NCBI GenBank assembly: GCA_022496185.1
Contig: WTXG01000003.1
Location: 248,001-312,000, forward strand
Source of the DNA: Multifurca ochricompacta
Lineage: Eukaryota > Basidiomycota > Agaricomycetes > Russulales > Russulaceae
DNA length: 64,000 nt
Direction of reading: 5' to 3'
Shown: positions 46,364 through 57,708 of the stretch, piece by piece
Layout of the letters: each line of letters begins with the position of its first letter
Numbering within the stretch: position 1 is the stretch's first letter
Notes under the pieces: model-generated
Databases searched by the model: none
What the model was told of the DNA's origin: nothing
What the model saw: only the letters and a program-made list of their open reading frames with translations
Program-made: the position numbers and the translations under genes

Positions 46364-48253
46364 ATGAGCTCTGTAGGCCAAGGCAGCAACTTCACGAGCA
46401 TTCCGATCCTCAATTACACCCTCCTCTCCTCCTCGGAAACCCGGCCCGTCTTCATCAAACAGCTTCGAAACGCCCTCATCAACGTCGGTTTTCTATATCT
46501 CGAACATTCCCCGTGCCTAATACCTACTTCGACGAGGTAATCGCATTCCTGCCAAAATTTTTCGGGCTGCCACAAGAACGCAAGGATGCTCTACGTATGG
46601 CCAATTCACCCCACTTCCTCGGTTACTCCCGCCTTGGCGTCGAGATGACCAAGGGCGCTGTCGATCAGCGTGAGCAGCTTGATTTTGCGACACCGCTCGA
46701 GAATACGTGGAAATTAGGCGAGCCGGAGTACTTGCGTCTTTGGGGTCCGTCGCAGGTAAGTTACCTTTTTGTGTGACTTGTAGATTCAAGCACCCCCCCC
46801 CCTACCCCGACCCCCAATCCCACCCGCTTCTTCTGCACTGCTGTCGCAGCGCCGCCCATTCTCGAGTCTACTTGCCGGTGATGGGCATGTACTGATACCC
46901 TAGTCTGAATTCACGTAAGTGGCCGGCAGAAGAGGACCTTCCGGGATTCAAGGCGGCTTTCTTGCGGTATCTCAAGGCGGTCGAGAGTCTGAGCTACGAG
47001 TTTGTCGGCCTCTTGGCAGAGTCGCTTGGCCTGCCACCAGACGGGCTTGCGCAGTTCTTCGATGCACGCGAGCGCATGCAGCATCGTGCGAAGGTGCGTC
47101 GAGGTTTCGTCTCCGTTGATCGTGGGCCACCACCCCGCTAGGAGAGAGGGGGTGATTCGGTGGGGAAAGTGCTCTTGTAGACATACTTATTTTTGGGGGC
47201 GGGGGGGGGGGGATTTTTGTTGCCGCTTCCACACAGATTGTCAAGTACCCGACACGAGACACGGTCGCCTCTGGGCAGGGCGTCGGTCCACACTTTGATG
47301 CCGGTTTCTTAACCTTCGTAAGTTAGCTTTTTGGTTGTTTTTTTCTTCTTCTTCAACTTCAACCTAATGTTCATTGACGCTTGTTGGGTGCGATGATGAT
47401 TGGGTCGGTCGGTTGTGGTCCGTCGTGCAACAATAGTTGTTGCAAGCATCGGATCATCCCGGCTTGCAAGTCCAGAACCTATCCGGAGAATGGATCGACG
47501 TGCCCCCGCGCCCATATACATTCGTCGTTAATATCGGCAAAGGTACGTCCTCGTCTCTTCTTTCATGCATGCCGTAATTGCCCCGGGCTGTCCTGGCCTT
47601 GTCGTTGTACGTGTTGCGGGCATGGAGTGGGCGTGTTGACGTTAGACCCCTTTGTACGATGTACGCAGCTCTAGAATCTGTTACCCAAGGCCTCGCGCGG
47701 GCAACGTCCCACCGTGTACTGGCTCCAGCCGCGGGCACTTCGCCGCGGTATTCGATTCCATTCTTCCAGAACATCGCACAAAACTTGCGGCTTAGTGAGC
47801 ATGTGCTTCAATGTGCGTGTCACCCCAATATGGAAACGATGCTTTCTCACCTTACCCTCGCCTTACCTTCACCACGCACGTGTGTACATCACATTATGCA
47901 ATAGTCCCCGCCGAGGTTCTCGAGCTCAAAGGGGTTCGTGGACAACTTGGTCAGACAGATTGTGAGGTCAAGTTCACAAGGCGGCGATATCGATGTGTGT
48001 GACGCGCTAACCTTATTTTTTTTACCCCTCTAGCGGTGAACTTTACAGAATACGAAAGTCTACCGTCTGGGGAGGTCACCCTGATCAACCGAGTCAAGTA
48101 GGTCCTCTTCGTCTTCTTCCGACCTGCCATATGGGGTGACTAACGTTGCAAAGGAGTCACCCGGACGTGGCTGAAGGGCATTACCCCGATCTGTTCAAAC
48201 AATTTTCCCCTATGGCCTGCCAGTCCATGGCACGGCATACTGAGAAGTCCTAA
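46364..48253 (+). CDS. 2-oxoglutarate/Fe(II)-dependent dioxygenase (isopenicillin N synthase-like)
   Basis: A small-molecule oxygenase using 2-oxoglutarate, O2 and Fe(II). It starts at 46364. The N-terminal DIOX_N-like part has PILNYTLLSSS, FIKQLRNALINVGFLYLEH and FFGLPQERKDALRM. The metal site is HFDAG (HxD) in an exon near 47290, with the distal His in ATSHRVLAP near 47710 and the 2OG-binding RYSIPFF about ten residues later. LQVQNLSGEWIDVPP, with FVVNIGK nearby, is typical of the family. The C-terminus reads SHPDVAEGHYPDLFKQ and stops at TAA 48251-48253. One base is missing in a C run near 46510, between LEHSP and VPNTYFDEV. Substrate cannot be inferred; related fungal enzymes act on gibberellins, flavonoid-like compounds or secondary metabolites. 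Confidence 0.9.
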
Positions 48254-49797
48254 CAAAACAACTGGAGTAAGAGAAGCGAAGCTCCAGAAGTAGGGCAGGG
48301 CCACCTCATGGCGCGGAAGAAGCAATCTTTTCTGATATGCAGCGGGCCTTGTACGTGTAAACGGGGTGGGATGGGGGCAACCACTTTAAGCAAAAATAAA
48401 GCCTGCTGGCGCCATAAATATAGTATCTCAGTTCGTTCGATAGGCGAATTGATCATTCATTCATGAAAAGAGGTTTCGGGTTTCGGAAATGAACGTGAAC
48501 GTGTTGTAGAGTTAACTAACTGTACCTAATCGGCCTTGTGGCCCCTAATCTTGAGCTTTGTGTGCGCACGCGCATCATTACTGACTGCGCCTCAGGGGTT
48601 AGGCTGCTCATGCTCACAAGCTGTCGGTTGGGGTGTTTAATGCGTGTTGCATTTCGAGATCATCTGGACCGCTCCAGAAAGCTCCAGATTCCGAGAATTG
48701 TACGAATCGAATCGAAAATTGCTCGAAAAGTACGACGTCGGCCGGCTAAAGTACTGGTGGTGCTTTGATTTGATTTGAGGAAATCAGGAGGATCAATCAC
48801 CCTGGCTTCCCCTTCCCCGATAGGAGGGCGGTGGGGGGGATGGTTCGTCCATCGTACGCGCAGTACGCATGTGGACATCAACCCTTGTCGTCGATTACCT
48901 TGTTTCAAGAATCAGGGAACGTACGAGTCGTACGTTTCGAAAGTTTTTCTCTCGCGTACCTGACTTGAACACTATCCTCCTCCCACCTCTCACCTCCTAC
49001 CTCACACCACACGACCACATGTACAATGTACACAAGCGGCGGGCAGACACGTTCAACTTGGCGTGTCCGAGAGCCAGGGGCGTGGGGCGTAGGCTATGGG
49101 TGCAGGTACGATGATTAAGGGATGGGAGGGGGGTGTACGAAGAGCGCTATGCGCCATTAGGATGTAACTAGCTAGCTACGGAGCGGAGATGACCACCGGT
49201 CACCGGCGGCCATCGAAGGCCAACGAAGGCAACGACAAACGCCAACGTCAGCACCAACGGGAAACCAAAACTCTATGCAACCGGAGTGAAAGCGCTGAAG
49301 CCGAAGCTAGGCACATCACTTCGCATCAAGAGATAATGGGGATATAGAAAAAAAAGAGAAGAAGAGAACACAAGGGCTCGAGGATCATTTACCATACGGC
49401 CAGTGCCGGGTTCCGGTCTTTGGATTATTTGTCAGCGGTCTCTTTGCTTTGCGGGTTGCGGTGTTCAAAGAAAAGAAAGAAAAAAGAAATAATGAACCCG
49501 ACCCGATACCGTTCCTAACTGCTGCTAACTGTTAACTACAAGTATTGAGTTGTGTAGAAGTGAGTATTCAAGCAAACAAGCAAGCAAGCAAACAAGCGTT
49601 ACTTTGCTTTGGACTTGGACTTGGACTTGAGACTTGGACCCCCCCTTGGCCTTGAATTATATTATTGCGCACGTGCACTCAACCCAGAAGAAGAGTAGGC
49701 CGTTCTCACCCTCGCCTCACTCTTCATTCATCTCCACACCACCCGACCCTTTATCCTCTTCCATTCATTCAGAACTCAGAACTCTTTCTCCTGAATC
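48254..49797. other. Intergenic region, no gene seen
   Basis: A 1,544-base stretch between two + strand genes with no convincing coding region. It contains A/T runs, CAAG tetranucleotide repeats (about 49570-49597), a GGACTT array (about 49610-49638) and a CACGTG at 49670-49675. The last 150 bases are CT-rich, consistent with the promoter and leader of the GID4 gene. Confidence 0.6.
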
Positions 49798-51356
49798 ATG
49801 CCCGTCTCCCCCACTTCACTTCCACTACCACCACAACAAGATGTTCATCCTCAATCTCAGGTCAAGTTATGCTCTTCATGTCGCTCTCCTCTATCTCAAG
49901 ACCCCGACCCCACTCACTTTTTCCCCGATTCTGACGGTAATGACCATCTCATGATGTGTCGTCCCTGCAAGGAGCGTTACCTCCTTCAATCAGTCCAGCA
50001 GCAAGCTCATGAGCTTTCCCCCTATCATGACGTGGATGACCAACCCCACCGGTTACATCCTCTCTCTGCTCATATTCCCAACAACGACGACTCTCCTCGT
50101 GCTCCTACCATCGACTCTCCAGTTCTCGAACTTGCCCAGATGGTGGAAACTTCCTCAACTGTTCAGTCTCCAGTGTCTTCCCCATCTTCCGACCGACCAT
50201 TACCCTCTAAGTTCCTCTATGATGCCTCCGCCCCTTCCACCGCCAGTAAACGCACAAAATTAGCCATTACTACTTCTATCCCTTCCGATGGTCTTCGTTC
50301 AGTAGCCTCTCTACGCCCTTGGTTCCGTCTTTAGTACGATCCAATACATCCCCTTTACAGCATTCCCCCACTCCCGACCCTTTCGCCGACATCACGCGCA
50401 TTCGTATGCGCTCTCAGGGTCACCACTGTCTTTATCCCGGCGCGACTTTCCAAGGCACGCAGAAGAGCGGGCGTAATAGTTACGATGTGACGGTCTCCAT
50501 AGTGGTTCGTTGATCCGTCATTTGGTCCATGGTTATTCATTCCTATTGACGCCTTTGTTTCCGTGTTACGCCAGGATGTCGACTTCTCTTCCTCTTTCCT
50601 TTGCGGTTATCTCTGCATCCGGGGGCTCACGGATGATTGGCCGGAACTCACGACTTATTTTGACGCTGAAATTATCGGCAGTCGATATGGCTTTTTGACC
50701 AGGGGTTGGGGTGCCGACGAGGAGGGTGATATGGTACATTGGGCACGCTTCCCGGCCTTTCGCCACGTCAAGAATAAACTGAAGGCTCCGCACTTGACCA
50801 TGGACGGTTACCCGGGCGCCGTTTTCATGCGATGGAAGGAGCGCTTTTTGGTCCCAGACCACCGCGTGCAAGACATTAATGGAGCGAGCTTCGCAGGTGA
50901 TTTACTTTAACCTTATCTTATCCCGAGCTTATCTTTTTAATCTGTTCCACCTCCCGACAGGTTTCTACTATGTTTGTGTTGACTTCAATTCACACGCTCA
51001 AGCTCCAACAAGTCCGACTCGTCAGGTTTCTCAACAGACGCCAGTTATTCGGGAGGACCCGGATACTCTGCCATCGCAGGCTTCAGTTGCACCTAAACCA
51101 GAACCACTGGGTCGTACAAGGACCTCGTCTGTTCATAACGATACCACAGGTTCACATCGCTCCACATCGACCGGAACACGTTCGGGACCTGGGGTGGCTA
51201 CCATGAGCGGTTTCTATTTCCACCAAAATTCGGAACCGTAAGTGATGAAGCACTCGTTAAAAAAATATTCTCTTGACTTATTATCCACGCAGGTATCAGC
51301 AATTATCATTGCAACACGTTCCCGAAAACGTGAATACGAGCTTTGAGCTCCGATGA
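49798..51356 (+). CDS. GID4/VID24 degron receptor of the GID ubiquitin ligase, with N-terminal Cys-rich extension
   Basis: Substrate receptor of the GID/CTLH E3 ligase; the yeast protein binds N-terminal proline degrons of gluconeogenic enzymes. The beta-barrel domain is strongly conserved: FQGTQKSGRNSYDVTVSI joined across an intron to DVDFSSSFLCGYLCIRGLTD, then DWPELTTYFDAEIIGSRYGF, HWARFPAFRHVKNKL, GAVFMRWKERFLVPDHRVQD, and INGASFAG joined to FYYVCVDFN. The first about 180 residues are extra: a pair of Cys motifs (CSSCRSPL and MCRPCKERY, about 30 residues apart) followed by a Ser/Pro-rich linker. A Ser/Thr/Pro-rich tail follows the barrel, and the gene ends at TGA 51354-51356. One base appears to be missing at about 50317 between SLRP and LVPSLVRS; as written the first frame stops at 50334. 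Confidence 0.92.
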
Positions 51357-52019
51357 AGCACCAACGTGGGGAGGGAAAGGGGGGGGGGGGTTCTTATCCA
51401 CAAAAAGGATATCACTGTCTCCTCCTCGTCACCCTCCTTGGTCTCCGTGCCCCCTTGTCCATAGGCCTCTTTACACTGAAAAGCCTCATTACACCCACCG
51501 CACCCCTCCATCAATCCGTCACCCCTCCACCACTAAGCCTTTTCTCTCTCTCTTGTACTCACCGACTTTATGTAGTTTTTTTTTTTGTAACATTCCGTAT
51601 GATATCCCATGTCAGTTGTTCAATGCATTCAGTCTTATTTTTTTTTTTGGGTGATCTTTACCGCGTGTGAGATGAGACTGAGAGTGACTGAAATAATGAT
51701 GATGTCACCTATTATTACACACACCACATTAGTTGACGCTCACATTCACTCACACTCACACACAACTCTTCGGCACTTTAGCCAAGCTAGTGGGAGGTTC
51801 CTGCACAGGTGGCCGCAGCAGTACGCGCATTGAGAAAATTGGGACTCATTATGAAAGTTGATTGGCTGGTTGAGCGCACAACGCCAAGCGCTAATGTAAA
51901 TAAAACGCCCACGGTGACGGCAACCACCTTCTCACTTTCTCTTCTCTTCTCGCCATCATCGGAGGCCCCGAGTAGAACCTCAAATTCTTATCCTCTAAAA
52001 GAACTTGGATTAATACGGC
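51357..52019. other. Intergenic region, no gene seen
   Basis: 663 bases with G runs (ten G at about 51380), long T runs (about 51575-51590 and 51638-51650), and CAC/TCA-rich simple sequence near 51730-51760. It should hold the GID4 3' UTR and the monooxygenase promoter. No open frame resembles protein. Confidence 0.6.
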
Positions 52020-54668
52020 ATGGCGACGTTGAAATCGCAGTCAGCAGCAGCTGAAGCAGCAGTCCGGCCAGAGACAGAAGAGACGACGTGTGTGGTCATC
52101 ATTGGTGCAGGGTAAGCAACAGATAACCTTTCGTTTAAACAGCCAGAACCATTTCAGGTTGCACAATATAATTTTTCTTTTAATCACCTACATGAAAGGC
52201 TCGCTGGGATCGCAGCCGCAATCGCTTTGAAGGAAGATTTTGGTTTCGAAGGCTTCATGGTAAGTGAGTGACTGTGACACAGTTGTAACCGCCGCACCCA
52301 ATTGGGGATTTTTAGATATACGAAAAGGCACAAAATGGAGTAGGCGGCGTGTGGAGGGTACGTTATGTTCTTGTTCTTTGGTTATCCCCAAGAAGATTCA
52401 TTTCATATCATTTCATATCATATCATATACAACACACATACACACACTCCAACGGGTTTGATCGTTCCTTCCTTCCTGCACAAAAGGATAACACTTACCC
52501 CGTACGTATCTCTCGCTCTCTCACTCGTCTTTCCAGGTGGTTGGTTGTGTGACGCCTAAGTGAGCGCACGAGCTGCCGCTGATGAGGTTCGATCGCACAA
52601 CAGGGTTGCGGGTCGGATATCCCGGGACATTGGTACTCGCTCTCTCGCGCACTAAACGCGAACTGGGCTTCCTACTACGCAGATCAACGCGAGATACGCG
52701 CGTATTGGGATGCGTTATGGGCGCGTCACGGCCTGCAGGCTCACACGCGCTGTGGCACCGAGGTCGTACGTGCGACGTGGGATGCGCAAGAGCACGTGTA
52801 CACCATCGAGCTCGAGGACGTCGTTTCGCGCGCCAGACGCATCGTCACAGCTAGGGTCGTCATCAGCGCTACGGGCGGATTTCAGATGCCACGCGTACCC
52901 GAGGACTTGCCTGGTGCGGAAACCTTCGACGGCGAATCGTGGCACTCGGCAGAGTGGCGCCATGACGTGCCGCTTGCGGGGAAGCGTGTCGGGGTCATTG
53001 GGAATGGGTGCTCTGTGTATGTCTGTCCGTCTCGCTGCCCTCAGCGCACACGCGTGCTTTTGCCTGTGTCATGACACCGTTGAACCCATTTGGAGCTGAT
53101 CCGCCACGATTTCTCTATTTTTATTTTTATTTGCCGAACGGCACCTTTTGTTTTGGTGATTTTCAAGCGCGCAATTCGTACCTCAGATTTCGAAGGACCC
53201 CTCGGTGGAGGTAATCAACTTTTGTCGTAGTCCGCAGTGGTACTTGCCACGAGTAAGCCCCCATTTAGGTCACCAAGACCACACCAAAAGGGGTGCATGG
53301 ATTTAACTTTGTCGATTTTCTCCAGATTCAATTCGACTATCCTGGATGGGCCAAATGGGTCTTCGCTCATATCCCGTTCGCGATGAGGGCCTACCGCGCC
53401 TTCCTCATGGGCAGGGTAATTATATCATGTTCGTTGTCAATGTCCCCTTTCGCGCTGATTGGTCAATTCCGCCAGTCTGACATCGGCTTCCAAATGTTTT
53501 ACCCCGATTCGCGATTCCAGCGCGCTGCACGAACGGTATGTCCGCGGGCGTAATGGTATGGACGAGTGAAGCGAACTCACGTATGCTGTTGTGTGAAGGT
53601 AATGACGGATTACATCAAGAAGATGGCACCGGAGAAGTACCACACCAAGCTCATTCCTCAGTTCCGTACGGTCATTTCCTCACACACATACACCTCTCGC
53701 CCCCCCCTCCCTCCCTCCCTCTTTTATTCTCGATGCATGTCCTCACCCCCGGTTTGTAATTATGCACACAGCTCCGGGGTGCAAGCGCATCTTTTGGATC
53801 CTGGATACCTCGAAAGTCTGCACCGTCCGAACGTAACATTGAATTATGACGCTATTGAGCGTATTGTATCACGGGGGGTGCAACTCAAGACCGGAGAAAT
53901 AGTGCCACTTGACGTGCTGATCTTTGGGACCGGGTTCTCACTGGTACGTTCGTACCCCGTCTGTCGTGATTGAGAGACCCACCGACAATTCCGTCGACAT
54001 CGGACAGCTGCCCCCTCGCTTGGAGGTCTATGGTGTTGGGGGCCTCCGACTCGCTGACTATTGGAAGTCAAAGGGCGGCCCAGAGGCTTACTATGGTCTT
54101 GCGGTGCCCAATTTTCCCAACTATTTTATGCTCCTCGGTATGTCCGAAGCGCTTAACAAACAGGACAGCAAAGATTAACTTGACATACACCTTTTTGGGA
54201 ACAGGGCCAAACAGCGCGGGCGGACACGCATCCGTTATCTTTATCGAAGAAGTACAGGTGTGACAGCGTGTGTCAAAGGTTTCAGTTCCCCCTCCGTCTG
54301 ACGGCGCTCGCTTCCAGATCCAGCATACGATGCAGCTAATCCAACCCATCCTCACGGGTAGTGTGCGGTCATATATGGTACGAGAGAAGGCGAGCGCAAA
54401 GTACAACTCGTGGGTGCAAACACGGCTCGCTCGCACCGTGTGGGCCTTCTGCGATTCATACTATCGTCGTGAGGGGGCCAACGGTAAGATCATCGCAATA
54501 TTCCCTGGGTCTGTGACGTTGTTCTGGTGGCTTGTACGGTTTCCACGGTATTCTGACTATGAGATTGTTGGTAAGGAAGGATGGGAAGGCACACGCAGGT
54601 GGTGGATGAAGAGATTATTGTTTTTACTTTTGGGAGTGTTTGTTGTTGTTAATAATAAAATAAAATAA
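52020..54668 (+). CDS. Baeyer-Villiger-type flavin-containing monooxygenase, possibly damaged
   Basis: An FAD/NADPH-dependent oxygenase of ketones or related compounds. Exon 1 ends in VVIIGAG, joined to LAGIAAAIALKEDFGF (FAD-binding GxGxxG); then YEKAQNGVGGVWR and DNTYP. HWYSLSRALNANWASYYADQ is followed by SATGGFQMPRVP and the fingerprint FDGESWHSAEW (FxGxxxHxxxW). GKRVGVIGNGCS is the NADPH Rossmann motif, and PNFPNYFMLLG plus PNSAGGHASVIFIEE mark the C-terminal part. The tail ends with a hydrophobic segment and TAA at 54668. Problems: the stretch after DNTYP (about 52525-52620) does not read cleanly into GHWYSLS; one base seems missing at about 53795 before LDPGYLES; and near 53945-53960 the frame changes the other way before TPSVVIERPTD. 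It is either mis-sequenced or an early pseudogene. Confidence 0.83.
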
Positions 54669-54912
54669 TAAAATATATAATAATAATAATAAAAATAATA
54701 TATATCTCTCTCTGTGATTGGTTGGCTGTGATAACCTGAAACTAGACAAGAAGAGGTTACTCTCCGCCTCTGGCTTGTCGTATCCAATATCCAGTCCAGG
54801 GCCGTCTCTTACTTGGCGTCATTAATATTCCTTTTCCTTTCCTTTTCCTTCTCTTTTCTCTTTTATCTCCTCCCTTCCTTCTTTTTCCCTTAACCTCTCT
54901 ATCTACCTCAAG

Positions 54913-57019
54913 ATGTCGGCACACACCCATGGCAGCACTAGCTCGACTCAGAACATCGTCGGTGTTCACTACCGCGTTGGCAAGAAAATCGGCGAGGGTT
55001 CCTTTGGTGTCATCTTTGAGGGTCTGCTCCCTCATTTCCCCAACCCTATGCGCCTCCCTAACCCAGCTCTATATCATAGGTGTTAACCTCCTCAACTCTC
55101 AGAGCGTGGCCATCAAATTTGTGCGCATTAATTTTTCACCGTTACCCGCGCGATCCCTTGTTGTTTCCCCTCCTGGTTTAACACAGTCCCTCCTTTTTGA
55201 ATTATGTAGGAGCCCAGAAAGGCAGAAGCTCCTCAGCTCCGCGACGAGTGCCGGTCGTATCGTATACTAGCGGGTTGTGGTGCGTTGCTCTTGTCGGACT
55301 TGTACCGTTTTTGTATTCGTTCTCAGATCGAACCGTGACCCAGCTGGTATCCCGCAGATATACCACTTTGGTCAGGAAGGGTTGCACAACATCCTGGTTA
55401 TCGACTTATTAGGGCCAAGCCTCGAGGACTTGTTCGATATGTGTGGGCGTAAATTCACGATCAAGACAGTGTGCATGGCTGCGCGGCAAATGGTACGCCA
55501 CTCGCGCAAGTTGTGCTGCATGCGCGTCTGATGAAACCATGGCAGATAACGCGCGTGCAGACCATTCATGACAAGAATCTGATCTATCGTGACATCAAGC
55601 CTGATAACTTTCTCGTCGGTCGACCGGGCACGAAAGCTGCTAATCGTACGCGTCTCTCTCGACTTTGGTAGTATGTTGTGATCTATTATTGACTTAAAAA
55701 ACCAGTGGTACATGTTGTCGATTTCGGTATGGCCAAGCAATATCGTGATCCAAAGACGAAACAGCATATCCCTTATCGTGAACGGAAGAGTCTAAGTGGA
55801 ACGGCGCGATACATGAGCATAAACACCCATCTAGGAAGAGGTAACATTATTTTGTGTGTTAAAAAAAAAACAATCAAATTAATTTTATTAAAAAAATCAA
55901 ATACAGAACAATCGAGACGTGACGATCTCGAGTCACTAGGTCACGTTTTCATGTATTTCCTTCGTGGAAGTTTACCATGGCAAGGTCTCAAAGCGGCGAC
56001 GAACAAGCAGAAATACGAAAAGATTGGTGAGAAGAAACAAACAACACCCATTAAAGAGCTCTGCGAAGGGTATCCTGGTAAGTTGACGTTGACGTTAACG
56101 TTAATGTTTGTCGTTGTCGTTGTCGTTGACGTTGACCTGAATGACTAACTTTTTGACTCGTCATGTGACTGTGACTCTTTAGAAGAATTCGGCATTTACC
56201 TCAACTATGTCCGGAAACTTGGTTTCGAGGAAACGCCTGATTATGAATTCTTGCGCGAACTGTTCGCTAAAGTGATGAAGAACAATAACGATATTGACGA
56301 TGGCGTTTATGATTGGAATTTATTAAACGGTATTTTTTCCATCCATTCACTTTATTTATATATTTATTTACTTATTTATTCATTAATTTTAAGGTGGTCG
56401 AGGATGGGAAGCTGCAGCAGTAAGTTGAACTTCCTAAGACAGTCATAGATATAACTTACTAACCTTTTACCATAGCAGAACAAAGCTCAAATGCTTTCCC
56501 AAGTTCCAAATGCACCACCCCCTCAATCACCTCAGCCTGACCGTCGAAGGGACCTTCAACGCAGGGAATCTGAACGTCGCAGAACATCAAAGGTAATTCA
56601 CCTTTCTGCCTGAAACTTATGTCCGCAAATGAGCGCTCATACATTTTAAAAGGCACAGCCAATGCTTTCTCCAGTTGGTAGCAATACTCCAGGCAAGCTA
56701 CACCACTTTCAGCCGCGGCACAAGTCAACGTCCCCGTATCAGCAATGCATCGAAACAGCCATAATCCGAGTCCGCAACACCCATATGCTGCGGGTGGTGG
56801 TTTTGAATACCCACGCGGCGAGGCAAATGAGGACGCCTACAATCAACAACAATATGGTAGAGCCTCACCATGATGTCGAGCGCTGCACCACCGGCTGTTA
56901 GCCAAGTACGCGCAAGAGCAGGTGATGTAGGTTTGTCGCAAGACAGGGTTGCACAAGACGCCGAGCCACCACAGCAGAAGACCGCCTTATGGAAGATTCT
57001 GACATGTAACTGTGGTTGA
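54913..57019 (+). CDS. Casein kinase 1 (YCK/CK1-gamma-like), C-terminal Cys motif
   Basis: A serine/threonine kinase of the CK1 group. It starts at 54913 ([10 protein letters not shown]) with [17 protein letters not shown] (Gly loop), then SVAIKF (catalytic Lys), [14 protein letters not shown] joined to [16 protein letters not shown], and [37 protein letters not shown] is the catalytic loop. [20 protein letters not shown] contains the metal-binding DFG, and [18 protein letters not shown] the CK1-type SINTH motif. After the kinase domain, ending GVYDWNLLN, the tail is Gln/Pro/Ser-rich and ends [10 protein letters not shown] with TGA at 57017-57019. Two Cys near the end suggest palmitoylation, as in yeast Yck proteins, which end in CC. 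Two frame breaks in the tail (about 56691 and 56868) each need one added base; the kinase domain itself is intact. Confidence 0.94.
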
Positions 57020-57708
57020 GCCTCCTTACCTTCATTTGGCTTCTTCCTTTCAACTCATTCATGAGGTTTATCCCGGTGATCTAACCCGCTTATCGTTTCT
57101 CTGTTCTCCTTACTTCACGAAGCACACCCACATCGTCTCTCACCCCATTACTTTTTTTTTGTTTTTCTTTTGTTTTTCTCTCATCCTGTCTTTCCTTAGA
57201 TACCCTACGCTTCCTAATCGGTATTTCCCGGTATGCGTGTTCATATGGATGATGGCTCTAATTCAGATTACGGTGACTATAAGCCCACCCCCTTATTTTG
57301 GCGAGCAATTTGGGAGATAAGGATAAATACACTTCGGGCAGGTCAGGGTACACAGCTATTTCATCTATCAAGTTCGTCATTTCCATATCCAATTCGCCTG
57401 GTTTATATATGCAATGTCCGTAAAAACCTATGAATCTGGAACATCGTAAATGCGTAGCAACACAAAACTAATTATACTGAAACGATTCGATAGCATGCAG
57501 GAAGGGAGCAAAGCGACAAGACATTGGAATACCAAAAGGCATGAGGAGGGGGGAAGGGTATCCGGTCGACAACGACGATAAGGAGGAGTTTGGGCTCCTT
57601 CCTCTCGTCGCGGACCACAAAAAAAAAAAGAAATACATACATACTTACTGTACTTGTACATATATATCATGGACGACCGATGCAATCATCACCCTATATT
57701 TTCCAATC
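57020..57708. other. Convergent intergenic region, no gene seen
   Basis: 689 bases between the CK1 stop (+) and the JmjC-protein stop (-). T-rich around 57145-57180, then mixed. Short open frames lack family features. It probably carries both 3' UTRs. Confidence 0.55.

Noticed and set aside
55255..55360. Apparent four-residue insertion in CK1 after ILAG
   Set aside because: Using the donor GTGCGT and the acceptor ending in ACCCAG gives [13 protein letters not shown], the exact family sequence.
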